A DNA stretch of 64,000 nucleotides from Cryptomeria japonica (Eukaryota; Streptophyta; Pinopsida; Cupressales; Cupressaceae). Position numbers and translations under genes: made by a program. Positions 12,079-22,360 of this stretch are shown here, one piece after another (position 1 is the first letter of the stretch; each line of letters starts with the position of its first letter). The stretch lies in assembly GCF_030272615.1 (NCBI RefSeq), contig NC_081405.1:469636008-469700007 (forward strand), read 5' to 3'. A model generated the notes under the pieces. The model was not told the DNA's origin and ran no database searches. It saw only the letters and a list, made by a program, of their open reading frames with translations.

Positions 12079-14289
12079 TCACAAAAACATATATATAAGC
12101 CCAAAAGAGATGAATATGTTTGTCATAATATAATGATCACCCGAAGGGTCAAAAGATGATAAACAAGCCAAAATGGAGCTATCTCTCCCCTCATGTCTCT
12201 CCACTCCCTCCTCTATACCTCCTCCACCTAATCCTCCTGCTCTCTCTCCTCTCGGTGGCCTAAAACCCACCGATCTGCCTGTCTGTTGGCTTTGTGTGGG
12301 CCGCTGACTCTGTGTCATGTGAGATCACACACTCTCAATATACGAGGTTGCTCATTGTGCCACAGGTACTGCTCCGTGATATAACCCCCTTGTAGTACCC
12401 TGCCTCCCGAACTACCCTCTCCTCCCTATCCCGTTGCTGCATCATATCAGAGTACATCTGCCCAAGCCCTGCAGGAACTAACATCTGACGGGTTGCATCC
12501 CTCTCCCCCTGCAGTCGTGTCACATCCACCCCTGCCCTCTGCACTCTGGCCTTTATCCCCTCCAACTCAGCATCTTGTTGACGGATAGCATCCTGAAGAG
12601 ACTCTGTGGTTGTCCCTATCTGTGTCTCCTCTAGCATCCGCTTAGACTCCTCCCTCTCCTCCCTCAGGGCATCCACCTCTATCCTCGTTGTATGGAGGCT
12701 CTTCATCAAATCTACTATCTCCCATTGCAGTCACGCCACCTCTACCTCCAGACTCTCCCTCCCAGCTCTCTCTATCTATAGCTCATCCTCAAGAGAATGG
12801 ATCCTCGCCCTGGTAGTATCTCACTCCTGCTGCACTCTATCAAAGTCAGCCTGTGATACCCCTCCCCTCTCCTCCACCTGTGCCTCGCGTACATCCATAG
12901 GTACAACATCATCTCCCCCACCAACAACGACCTCTATGGCCTCTCTTGTCGGTACTCCCTCTCCCTCTCCCTCTCCCTCTCCCTCTCCCTCCTCTGGATC
13001 CCTCCTCCATACAACCCTGACCCTCCTCTGTTGTCCACCAGCACCACGCCCTACACCAACCATAACTCTCTCCCCTGGACCATCATCCTCCCCACCAACT
13101 ACCTAGTCTACGATTGGTTGTAGCTCATCATCCTCCAAAACCCCAGGAATTGTAAGACATACTGGCAAGTTCCCCTCCCACCAGTTCTTGTATCCCCCTG
13201 TCATCGTTGGATCCTCACCTGCCCCCATCCGCTCATCCCAGACCAAATGAGACATTGTCTTAAAACTGGTCCTGCCCTCCAATGGACTCGTCGTCAGGCC
13301 CCAAAATCTCACCTCCCGTGTAATCTGAGGATACATTGGGATGTCCCCACTATATCCTAAACTTGTCCAAGCTGTCTCACCACCCTGAACAGTGCATAAT
13401 ACTCCATAATATACATTGATCTGCCAAACATCCACATCTCCACCCCAGTCCAGTGTAGCTGCCAGTCACCCCTCCATCTCTCACACCCCAAAAAATGGCC
13501 GCCACATAAACTGCATAAGCTCATCAAGAATCCGACGCCAAAACCATATAGACCCTATCTGAGTATAGTACAGCAACCCCCTGTACCTATCCACATATGG
13601 CTAACAGTCCTGCCTGTCCTGTACACCCAGTGGCCGAGTAACCACAATGTGTTCCCAAGACCAGATGTGGAGAAGTGTCACTCTGCGGAAAAAATAGCAT
13701 ACTCCCTATATACCACGAGATGCATATCATGATATAACTAAGCTAACATCGCAGCTCCTCATGCATACTGCAAGCCATCATGAACCATGAAAAAAAGACA
13801 CCTGCTCCATCCAACAAGAAATCCATGCTCGCCTAGATCAGGAATAATCCGCTCGCTCAAGAATCCACAAATCACCAGTACAACGCGAGGAATATGTCGA
13901 ATACCCATCGCCCTACCCAAGTGCATCCTACTCCTATCCAGCATCAGCGGGGTCGCATACTCGCAAACCTCTCAAAGATAAAAATCTGTTGCATCCAAAT
14001 GATACTTTGGGATGACACCACAAACAAGGATCTTCAAGATCCTCCATACATCCAGAAGGGTCACTATCGCCTCGCTAGTAGGAAGATGAAAGGTATTATA
14101 CCTATTGTCCCACCTCTCAACTAATGTCATCGTCATCATAGTATGTGCTCATATCCTCGGCCACCTGCCCACATAATGCAACCCTAGAGTAGCTAAACCC
14201 TCCAACTCATCACGCCCCAGCTCTCGATATAAACTCATAGTAGCAGGCCAGTGCTCCCTCGAGGGCAACGGCCCCAACTTCGTCTGCAT
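12079..14289 (-). pseudogene. Antisense plant-mobile-domain (PMD, aminotransferase-like) ORF in the Tat element
   Basis: Read on the minus strand from an ATG at 14289. The N-terminal domain shows the PMD/aminotransferase-like (MAIN-related) signature: LGLHYVGRWPRI, then TLVERWDNRYNTFHLPTSEA, then VTLLDVW. Further on comes GAAMLA-stop-LYHDMH, which fits the second half of the domain. A Gly/Glu-repeat linker follows (about 12955-12990) and then a coiled coil (12335-12709), rich in E, R, Q and L heptads. Several stops and frame changes are present, many at Trp/Arg-type codons. Antisense extra ORFs between pol and the 3' LTR are known in Tat elements. Function in the element is unknown. Confidence 0.65.
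12955..12990 (+). repeat. (CTCCCT)6 microsatellite
   Basis: Six perfect CTCCCT units. On the minus strand they encode the Gly-Glu repeat linking the PMD and coiled-coil parts of the antisense ORF. Confidence 0.9.
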
Positions 14290-14389
14290 CCAACAAACCA
14301 GTTCATTATTTCCATGTCCTCAAGTCCTATTCTACCCTTTGGAACCAACCCTACCCTCACCCCATCCCAAAAATTCTAAACATACCTCT

Positions 14390-14700
14390 AACCTCCCCCC
14401 TCCCGAGTGCATGCATTGATTTGCCCAGCGCTCGCGCCAAAACTGTAGCGCGCGTGCCAATCTGCAGGTGGACGCGCTAACAGAGAACCTACCCCCCCAA
14501 CCCCTACCTACAGCCTCCTTTGATGCGAGCGCCCGCGTAAGAACTTGAGCGCCTACGCGGATGCACGAGCACCCATGTCGAAGTGCGAGCACCCGTGCTA
14601 AAGATTTCCCTCCCTTCGAAAACCTATTCTAACCACCCTCTCCCGGCAAGCGCTCGAGTTGTTCGCTAGCGCTCACGCTAACCCATTGGTGGGCACGCTG
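14390..14700 (+). repeat. GC-rich degenerate repeat near the 3' end of the Tat element
   Basis: About ten irregular copies of motifs such as GAGCGCCCGCG, GCGCTCGCGCC and GAGCACCCGTG, each separated by about 20-30 bases. They resemble the GCGC-rich repeats of the leader at 620-1130. The rest of 14700-15204 carries no supported gene. Confidence 0.6.
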
Positions 14701-15204
14701 AAACAATGATTAACACGTACACCTCACCAATTCTAGGCCCTATTCTAAGCCCTAATTCTACCCATACCCTAAAAAATTCAAAATGGTGGATAGTCCTACA
14801 TACCAGTGGTCCATAGCTGGTATCGTTGGATCCTCTTGGCATGATAATCACGTGTAGGAATGTGATCCATCTCTCATTCTCTCCTTCTAGGCTCTGATTG
14901 GCTCCAAGGCTTGTGTGTAACAATGACTCCTCATTGGGCTCTTTGTGGCTTATATGGGCCCCCTTGAGGGCCCATTCCCTCTGCCGTCTCGCATCTTCTA
15001 CTTTCTCTTCTAGATTTTCTACATCTACTTCCTCTTTCAATCACTTATCTCCTCCACTCAAATTCTTTCTTCTTTATTTCGAGAATTTTTCGTCTATTTT
15101 CTTTCAACAAAATTCTCGAGGGGGCATACACCTCCCACGCTTTACTCTAGGGCATCTATTTCTTTTTCTTCTATCTTTTACCCACCACCAAATTTGTTTC
15201 TATG

Positions 15205-15220
15205 TAAAAAAGGGGCAAAA
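15205..15220 (+). other. Polypurine tract of the Tat element
   Basis: AAAAAAGGGGCAAAA lies directly before the 3' LTR start TGTAGACAC. It would prime plus-strand DNA synthesis. The minus-strand element at 55460 has the very similar AAAGAGGTGCAAAA before TGTAGACAC. Confidence 0.8.
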
Positions 15221-16500
15221 TGTAGACACTTAAAAATAATTATTTTAATTATTTTAAAGGTCCTGACATAATTAATTTATTAATTATGCCAATTTTTAAT
15301 TCTCCTCAATATTAATTAATTATAATTAATATTGTCACTATAGTTTATTGATTGATTTATTTAATAAATCAATCCCCTTTTATTCTTCTAAAAATCCTCA
15401 ATATTAAATCTCCTCAAATTCCTCCACTTAACTAATTAATTTCAATTAATTAGTTAATCTAAGTGATTCCTACAAATCACCTTTTTCCTAATCCATCATC
15501 AACCTAATAAATTCTTCTAGAAACTCCCTAAGCTCACTTAGCATTATTCTTCTAATTTTTAATTCCCTCCACTCATTCTCTCTCCTAGTCAAATCCTCCT
15601 ACAAATCTTATCTACCCTAATCCCACCTAATCTTTCCCCTAATCTCCCTCCTAATGAGTTGCTAGTGGCTAATCATCATGATTAGCCACAAATTCAACTC
15701 CTTGTCCCTTCCATCCAACCACTCTCCTTAAATACTCTTTTCCTAAGTGAATGTGAGATTTTCAAAATCTCACATTCCTCTAGGCATCTCATCTTCCAAG
15801 AAATTTTTAATTCCTCCTTATTCCTCCAATCCCCATGAGCATCCCTTTTGAAGAATTTTTAATTCTTCCTTTCCATCCCTCAAGAAATATCCTATCCCTT
15901 GCTCTTCTCAAAGTACATTGGGAAGTCTTCCCAATGAACCTTGAGGAGTGTGGAGACAAGAAATGCCTTTAAGGAATATCTCTTGGTCTCCACACCTCCT
16001 CTTGGGCCTTGTGTGGGCTCACAAGGAATCCTGACCCTCCATCTTGGGTCAATCCTAGCCCTTCATTTCTCCTCCTCTCTCCCTATAAATTGAAGACTCC
16101 ATCCCCTCACATTTCATCTCCAATTTTAGCAAGTTCATGTTGCTAGTTTGAGCCTAGGAAACCATCTTTGCGCCCTTATCATGCCAAAGTTACTTCTCAT
16201 CCATACTTAGCCATATTATCCATCTCATCCTTCAAATCCATCACTTCCATTTGTCCACAATGTTGGAGAGCCAGCCACATCAAGCAATCTAGGAGAAAAT
16301 CAACATCACGTTGGAGGCATTTGGGCGCACTTCGACTTCATCCAAGCTCCATCTAAGGGAGAAGGTAAAGGTTTGCAAGGTATAAGCATTGTCTTAATGT
16401 TTTTATGTGATTTGATTCATGCTTAATGTTTTAATATGTTTTAGTGTTTTGTTTGTATACTAACCATCTGAATTCACCTTGCTTCTTTTTCCCATCTTCA
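15221..16500 (+). repeat. 3' LTR of the Tat element (1280 bp)
   Basis: Begins TGTAGACACTTAAAAAT and ends CCCATCTTCA, a TG...CA LTR. The last 530 bases pair with 1-530. The TATA-like box is at 16083-16090. Confidence 0.93.
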
Positions 16501-18505
16501 AGATGATTGATGAAGCAAGAACTAGATTAGAAGCAAGGAAGGCAGGAACCTCTAGTGTCTCCACTGATAGACAAACCAGGAGTGCAAATGTCAAGAAGTT
16601 GAAGCCCCCTCCTCCTCCAAAGATACAAATCAGGAGAAAAGCAAAGGAAGATAAGCCTCAAGCACCTAAAGTCTCAGAAGCTACAGGAAAAAGAAAAAAA
16701 TAACAAGCACAAAGAGTTTTTAAGGCTGTAGTGGAGGAAGAGGCAGAGGAAACTGAATCAAAAGGTGGTAAGAAAGAATTGTGGGCAAGTGGCAGGAAGT
16801 CTAAAGTGGCTGGTTCACCCACTTTCAAATCAATTAAGCCATAGGTAACTAAGCTTACTTCTCTTGAGAACTTGTTAAGGAATATAAGGAAGTATGGTAT
16901 AATGATTGGTGTAAATAAACACTATAACAATTTTGGTGAGGAAGAGCAAAAATAAATTGAGGATTCAGTTGTTTGGTTTATGAATCAATATGGCAAAGCA
17001 TTGATTGAATTACAAGGACAGATACCTAATCCTTTGTATAGCAAATTGGAAGCTAAATGGCAGGTTGCAATTAAGCAGGATAAAGAAATGATAGAGTATG
17101 TATTTATTCATTTACAATCGGAGACCTCCAAGGAGGAAATGTAGGAAATTCTTTTAAATCAAAACCATTATTTCATACCAAAATGAGGTTAACAAGATTG
17201 CTTGTTGGTGAGTCCCAATCTGTGTAAGCTAAGACTGAGGAAATTTTGAAAAAGTTTTTAGGACTTGAAAAAGAGGAACCGGAGAAGATAGATTCTTCTA
17301 AGGAAGAAGATCTCTCTGAAGCACTGGTAATTGAAGGTGAACTACCAGATGTGATTGAAATTGATAAGACATCGGGTGTTACTCAAATGAAGAAAGAACC
17401 AGAAGGTGGTGCCACACTAGTTCCTACTATCACAGAAGAACAACCAGTGATACCGAAAGTTATTCCAACTAGTAAAGATGAAGAGAAGACAGAGACACAA
17501 GAGAATGCACAAATAGATGATGTGCAAACCACAGAGACACCGAAGAAGGCAAAAGAGATGCAAAAAGATACACAAGAGAGTGTACAAATAGATGTTGTGC
17601 AAACTACAGAGCCACTAGAGAAGGAAGAAGAGAAGTATGAAGAAGAAACACAAGAGAAGAAAGTGTCCCATCGGTCACTTCAAAGAAAATCATTGATGAT
17701 GATGAGGATGATGATACAATGGCCATCCAAGGGCCAATAAATATGGATATGTTGAGTCCAATAGAACTGATGGAGATTGCATCTGCAATGCAATCTAAGG
17801 CCAAGATGAAGATAATAAGAGCTCAGAGGAGAGAAACTCAAACTATATAGACTGCAGTTGACATATTTTCCAGTATGTTACCGGAGACTGATACTGATAG
17901 TCTCACAACTCCCTTTGAAAAACTGGACCACTTGGTCACAACTACAGGGGAGCAAATGAAAAGTCTTGGAGATGCTGCTCTACATAATGTAGAGAAAGAA
18001 TATAAAAAGAAAAGAATTGAGATATTAATCAAGGCAATTGACAAAGGCAAAGAAGGTCTTACCGATGAATAAAATTCTTTCTACAATCTACAACTTTTCA
18101 TTGTTCTTTGATGATCTTGATAAGAAGAGAAAGGAAGCTCGGCAGGAGCTACAGATTTTGAGTGAATCATTTGATCCATTAAATGATTTAGCAATGTTTT
18201 TTGGTAGATCTATCACAGTGATACAACATAAGCTTAAGGCATATGAGACAGAACAAATTAAGAGGACTACATCATTGCAGGAGTTATAGACTCACCTAGT
18301 CCCCAAATTAGAGATCTTGCAGAGAGGATACAAAGAGATGGAGACAATTTTGACTACACCTGAAATGAGTACACTTGACACTATGGAAGAGCTTGCATAC
18401 CATGTTCAAACACACATTGAGATTACATCTACTCTTTTGGAGACATGGGAGAATGATTTGAAATTATTGAAGACTAATTTTGTCGATATTTTTCTCAAAA
18501 TGTAA
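16501..18505 (+). pseudogene. Accessory acidic/coiled-coil ORF of the Copia-type element, unknown function
   Basis: About 660 codons with several stops and at least one frameshift (near 18030-18070). Order: basic, Pro-rich N-terminus (16501-16700, with PPPPPKIQIRRK); a compact helical region (about 16850-17140, with LENLLRNIRKYGIMIGVNKHY and YGKALIELQGQIPNPLYSKLEA); a Glu/Lys-rich linker (17246-17660) containing two copies of a QIDxVQTTE repeat; and C-terminal coiled-coil stretches (17875-18505). No RT, protease or integrase motif. It lies just before the PPT, so it could be an extra 3' ORF of a Copia element or the only ORF of a non-autonomous one. I do not recognise the family. Confidence 0.5.
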
Positions 18506-18566
18506 TATTTTGGTGTGTTGTATTCATTTGTTTCAAATGTATTTTCTTACCTTTTTCATTGTTGTC

Positions 18567-18724
18567 AAAGGGGGAGTAGTATAAGTTAGTCAAAATTTTG
18601 TAATAGCATGTAATTTCTAAGAGGAATTTTGGCATTATGTATTTGAGTTGAGCCATGATTGTTGTAATGTGACACTTAGACAAAAATTTTCGTAAGTGTT
18701 TCCATCAATGCCAAAGGGGGAGAT
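18567..18724 (+). other. Duplicated polypurine tracts of the Copia-type element
   Basis: AAAGGGGGAG at 18567-18576 and CCAAAGGGGGAGAT at 18711-18724; the second directly precedes the LTR. Repeated PPT-like tracts before the 3' LTR are described for some plant Copia (Sirevirus) elements. Confidence 0.65.
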
Positions 18725-19941
18725 TGTTGGCTTGATGATGATGATATAGTTGTAATAGGTTGTTTGATGACTTTATTTGTGTTATCATTGATGAAAACCA
18801 TGTTTTTTTAGTCATGTAGGTCATCTAGACCAACCGGTAGTGGAATCAGTTAGACAACAAAACTACTAAGTTGTTGTCAACCGGTAAACAGGAACAAAGC
18901 GATGATCAAGCAACTGGTATGGACATTTGGTGAAGAGTTGGTACGGACATTTGGTGAAGAGTCAGATGTTGTGGTTTTACATGAGTGTTGGAGACAGGAA
19001 CATGCACCTATGTTCCAAACGGCAACACCAAATTAAGTGTATTGAGCGAGTTATGATGGATTTTCCAATCATAGTCAGAAAGAACAGAGAACCAGTATAG
19101 CAGAGTTAGTTTGATCGGTAACCAATAGACTTATTGTTATGTTTTTAAGTTATGAATTATTTTGCCAACAAGAGAAAAGTGTAATGAGCGGGAAAATGTA
19201 AAAGGTGACTAGATTCAATGAACTTAGGGAATCATTCCAAGGTTCTTAACCGACTTAACATAGTTCTTTATAAGGAGGTGTAAGTTATATGATTTCATGT
19301 ATCAAGAGTGAGAATTTGATCGAGCGGTTGAAGGAGAAGTTAGGTATTGATGTCTAGTCGATGATAGAAGTTGAGCATAAGTGGATCTTATAAGGCAAAA
19401 AGGTGCTAACTTCATATCAATTGAACTTGTTGTCTTCCTAATAGTTGCAACAAGAAAATCCTCTAACAAGGTCACTCCTAACAGGGTGCGGTAGGATCCT
19501 AGAAGGTTCGAAGGTGAAATCCTCTAACTAGGTGACACATTAGCTTGTGTTTGTAAATCCCAATAATGTGGGTAGCTCCTAACAGGGCTAGGTCCTAACA
19601 AGCCTTATTGTATAGCTCTTAATTGGGCTAAAACACTCTTAACCAGGTGTGCCCCTAACAGGGTGGTTGTATGACCTTAACCGGTTAGATCTCTATACTT
19701 CAGTTAGAAGATCCTTGTGGGTAGTAATTCCCATCGTAGTTTTTCCCAGTTGGGTTTCCATGATAAAAATCATTGTGCTATGGTTTGCATGCTCTGTTGG
19801 GTGTTTTCTTATGTGGTTATATTTCTTGCATGGTTATTGATTTTCAAGTTGGTGAAATTAGTTATCAGATTTATTAAGTTTTTGCTTGCACTGATTCAGC
19901 CCCCAACCCCCCCCCACTCTTAGTGCCTTATAAGTTTATCA
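18725..19941 (+). repeat. 3' LTR of the Copia-type element (1217 bp)
   Basis: TGTTGGCTTG...TTTATCA. TATA-like CTTTATAAGG lies near 19267-19276. The 3' half holds nine copies of a mini-hairpin motif (CCTAACAGGG type, 19461-19690), a 26-base block (19735-19760) identical to one in the solo LTR at 44638, and a C-tract (about 19890-19916). Confidence 0.8.
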
Positions 19942-19942
19942 C

Positions 19943-21349
19943 TAAATGAGTATTCAAGAATAAATTGAATGAAGCCAGTGAAGTTGTCAGAAATAAATCA
20001 AGATTGGTATGCAAAGGATATTCACAAAAAGAAGGAATTGATTATGAAGAGACTTTTGCTCCGGTAGCCAAACTTGAAGTTGTTAGACTGTTGCTTGCAC
20101 ATTCCACTTATAAAAATTTCAAGGTATATCATATGGATGCCAAATCTACATTTTTGAATGGTGATCTTGAGGAAGAATTCTACATTAAGCAACTGGATGG
20201 ATTTTCATTATCAGATGATGGTGACATGGTATGCAAACTCAAGAAATCTCTTTATGGATTGAAACAAGCCCCTAGAGCCTGACATGCTAGATTGGATAAT
20301 TATTTGCTAGAATTAGGATTTAATAAGGGTACTGCATGTTGACAGTAATTTGTATTTTAAGATTGAGAATGATAACATCTTGATTGTTGAAGTCTTTGTT
20401 GGTGATATTATCTTTGGAGGAGATGATAACTTGAGTATGAAGTTTCTCAGTGATATGCAGAAAGAATTTTAGATGTCTATGATAGGAGAGATGAAATTTT
20501 TCTTAGGATTACAGATTTCACATACTAAAAAAGGTATTTTTTATATCTCAAACTAAATATGTGAAGGAATTATTGAAGATGTTTGGGTTGGATGACTCCA
20601 AACCGGTTGGAACTCCTATGGTGACTAGCTGCAAATTGTCTAAAAATGATGAATCTCTAAAAGCTAATCAGAGTTTGTATAGATCTATGGTTGGTGGACT
20701 GGTATATCTTACTCAGACTAGGTCAGACATTATGCATGCTATGTGCATGGCTGCTAGATATCAAGTTGATCCAAAAGAGAGTCATGTCACTATTATTAAG
20801 AGGATATTTAGATACTTGAAGGGGATTGTGAATTATCGTTTGTGGTATCTGAGGAATGATGATTTCATGTTATGTGCTTGCACTGATGTTGATTGGGTTG
20901 GTGATGTTGATGACTGGAAGAGTACCTCTGGTGGTGCATTCTCTTTGGGAAAGAAATTGGTTTCATGGGCTAGCAAGAAACAAGATTCAGTATCCTTATC
21001 TACTGCTGAAGCTGAGTACATTGTTGTTGTTGGTAGTTGCACTCAAGTAGTATGGATGAAGCAAATGTTGAAGGATATCAGAGTTATCTATGATGAGCCT
21101 ACTGTCATATATTGTGATAATTTTAGTGCTATTAATATATCAAAGAATCCGGTGCAACATTCAAAATCTAAACATGTGTCAATCAAATATCATTTCCTGA
21201 GAGAAAAAGTCAATGAAGAGGAAGTGAAGTTGGAGTATGTATTTACAAAGGAACAAATTGCTGATATTTTCACTAAGCCTTTGCCTGCGGATACATTTGT
21301 CTATTTGAGAGACAAGTTAGGGGTATCTACCCCTCCTAATGAGAACTAG
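19943..21349 (+). pseudogene. Copia reverse transcriptase (C-terminal part) and RNase H
   Basis: Starts mid-domain as K-stop-VFKNKLNE (TGG to TGA), then RLVCKGYSQKEGIDYEETFAPVAKLE, VYHMDAKSTFLNGDLEEEFY, LKKSLYGLKQAPRA. After a stop at 20281 and a frameshift near 20340 the catalytic YVDD appears as FVGD (about 20395-20406), so one Asp is lost. From 20561 a clean frame gives the connection and RNase H: LYRSMVGGLVYLTQTRSDI, CTDVDWVGDVDDWKSTSGG, SLSTAEAEYI, IYCDN, and the end TKEQIADIFTKPLPADTF. The RNase H D-E-D positions look intact. It is a pol remnant, not a host gene. Confidence 0.92.
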
Positions 21350-21493
21350 ATGCATTGAGTTGCATTAATTTGGTGGACTTCAGAGTCTTATTTATTTTTA
21401 TCCAGATTGATGAATTGGTGTTGCTCCTTTGGTGGAGTAGTTTGTTGGATTGTTTATTTGTTTATGATGGAGAGAATCATGACTTTTTTATCT

Positions 21494-21674
21494 AAGGGGG
21501 AGAGTTTGGTTATATGTCTTGAGATCTTTGGCATTACTGTCAAAGGGGGAGAGAAGCATGTGAAAAGTTGTTTTATCTGCTTGATCTTAGGGGGACTCTG
21601 TTGGAGATGTTTTCTTTTTTTGCATTGATTGTTTTTCACACTCATATGTTGCCATCAATGCCAAAGGGGGAGAT
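21494..21674 (+). other. Cluster of polypurine tracts before the Copia 3' LTR
   Basis: AAGGGGGAGAG at 21494-21504, CAAAGGGGGAGAG at 21541-21553, TAGGGGGAC near 21588-21595 and CCAAAGGGGGAGAT at 21661-21674. Only the last abuts the LTR. TGTTGGAG at about 21599 after the third tract looks like a decayed LTR start. Confidence 0.65.
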
Positions 21675-22360
21675 TGTTGGACATTATTGCTGCTAGGATA
21701 TGTTGGTGTCATTGATGTCAACATATTCCTGCTCCAATGCTTGCAAATTGGTTTATTTCGATTTTGGTTTGGTGTATGGATTATTCCTATTATCATTATA
21801 TTATTATGTATTGGTTTGGTGATCCAAAAATCTTAATTGATCATATCAGATGATCCGATTATGCAGTTTATTTATCTGATCAGAGCTTTGTAGAGTTCAG
21901 TATTTCCTCAGGTATATTCTAGTGTGATCTGATCGTGAGCTTTTGGGAGATTATTTGGGATGGTCTTGTTTATCTTCACTTTAGATGGTTCATGATTTGG
22001 TGCTTCGCAAGTTATCTTTTCGTCATGACAGTTGTTGTTGTTTGAGTGTTCTTGAGTTTCAGATGTTGATCGATGAAGATTTGATAAGTGGTGTTGGTAC
22101 AACTGTTACAGATGGTTTTAACGTGCTTGTTGGTGTTTCCTAATTATGTCATATTTGTCTTGATGATCTGCATTGATCGTTGTATGAGTATTTTGTGATT
22201 TTGTCAAACCGGTGATGTTCTTCGTGTTATGTGGTATTTCTGGTGGTGTAGTATGTTGCGTTTGATCTTGGTGTGATTACCGATGGTGATGAGCATTTGG
22301 ATATTTGAATTAGGTCCATGTTATGTCATGTATATTATTATATTGGTCTGGTGGACACCT
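21675..22360 (+). repeat. 3' LTR of the Copia element (truncated)
   Basis: Starts TGTTGGACAT right after the PPT. The right end is not defined; the expected CACCCCCC tract and CA terminus are missing, so part has been lost or replaced. Confidence 0.6.

Larger units (their letters stand above)
1..16500 (+). mobile_element. Tat-type Ty3/Gypsy LTR retrotransposon (5' end outside window)
   Basis: Bases 1-530 match 15971-16500 without indels (about 20 mismatches), so these are the two LTRs, the 5' one cut by the window edge. Order inside: leader, gag, protease, G-patch, RT, RNase H, second RNase H, integrase, then a long 3' region with an antisense ORF. RT before integrase defines Ty3/Gypsy; the extra plant-type RNase H before integrase, the DGGS protease and the antisense ORF are features of the Tat lineage. 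All genes carry stops, so it is dead as a protein source. It is inserted in the Copia-type element that continues at 16501; the 5-bp target duplication on the right would be AGATG, but the left copy is outside the window. Confidence 0.93.
16501..19941 (+). mobile_element. Copia-type LTR element, 3' part (interrupted by the Tat element)
   Basis: To the right of the Tat insertion lie a long degraded acidic ORF, a PPT (CCAAAGGGGGAGAT, 18711-18724), and an LTR of 1217 bp (18725-19941) starting TGTTGG and ending TTATCA. The PPT and LTR start match those of the Copia element at 21662-21680. The element's own 5' part would lie left of base 1, so I cannot tell whether it is autonomous. It is inserted in the RT of the next Copia element: the RT frame resumes immediately at 19943. 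Confidence 0.8.
19942..22360 (+). mobile_element. Ty1/Copia retrotransposon, 3' part
   Basis: Contains the end of a Copia RT, the Copia RNase H, several PPTs, and the start of a 3' LTR at 21675. The 5' part of the element is displaced by the element ending at 19941 and lies outside the window. The right end is uncertain: LTR similarity cannot be traced beyond about 22360 and no terminal C-tract is seen, so the LTR is probably truncated. Confidence 0.8.

Noticed and set aside
12606-13106. + strand Ser/Pro/Thr-rich frame
   Set aside because: Complement of the antisense PMD/coiled-coil ORF; low-complexity composition from the CTCCCT repeat.
17246-17740. Host gene encoding an acidic protein
   Set aside because: It is part of a longer broken frame between a transposon insertion and a PPT/LTR, so it belongs to the Copia-type element.
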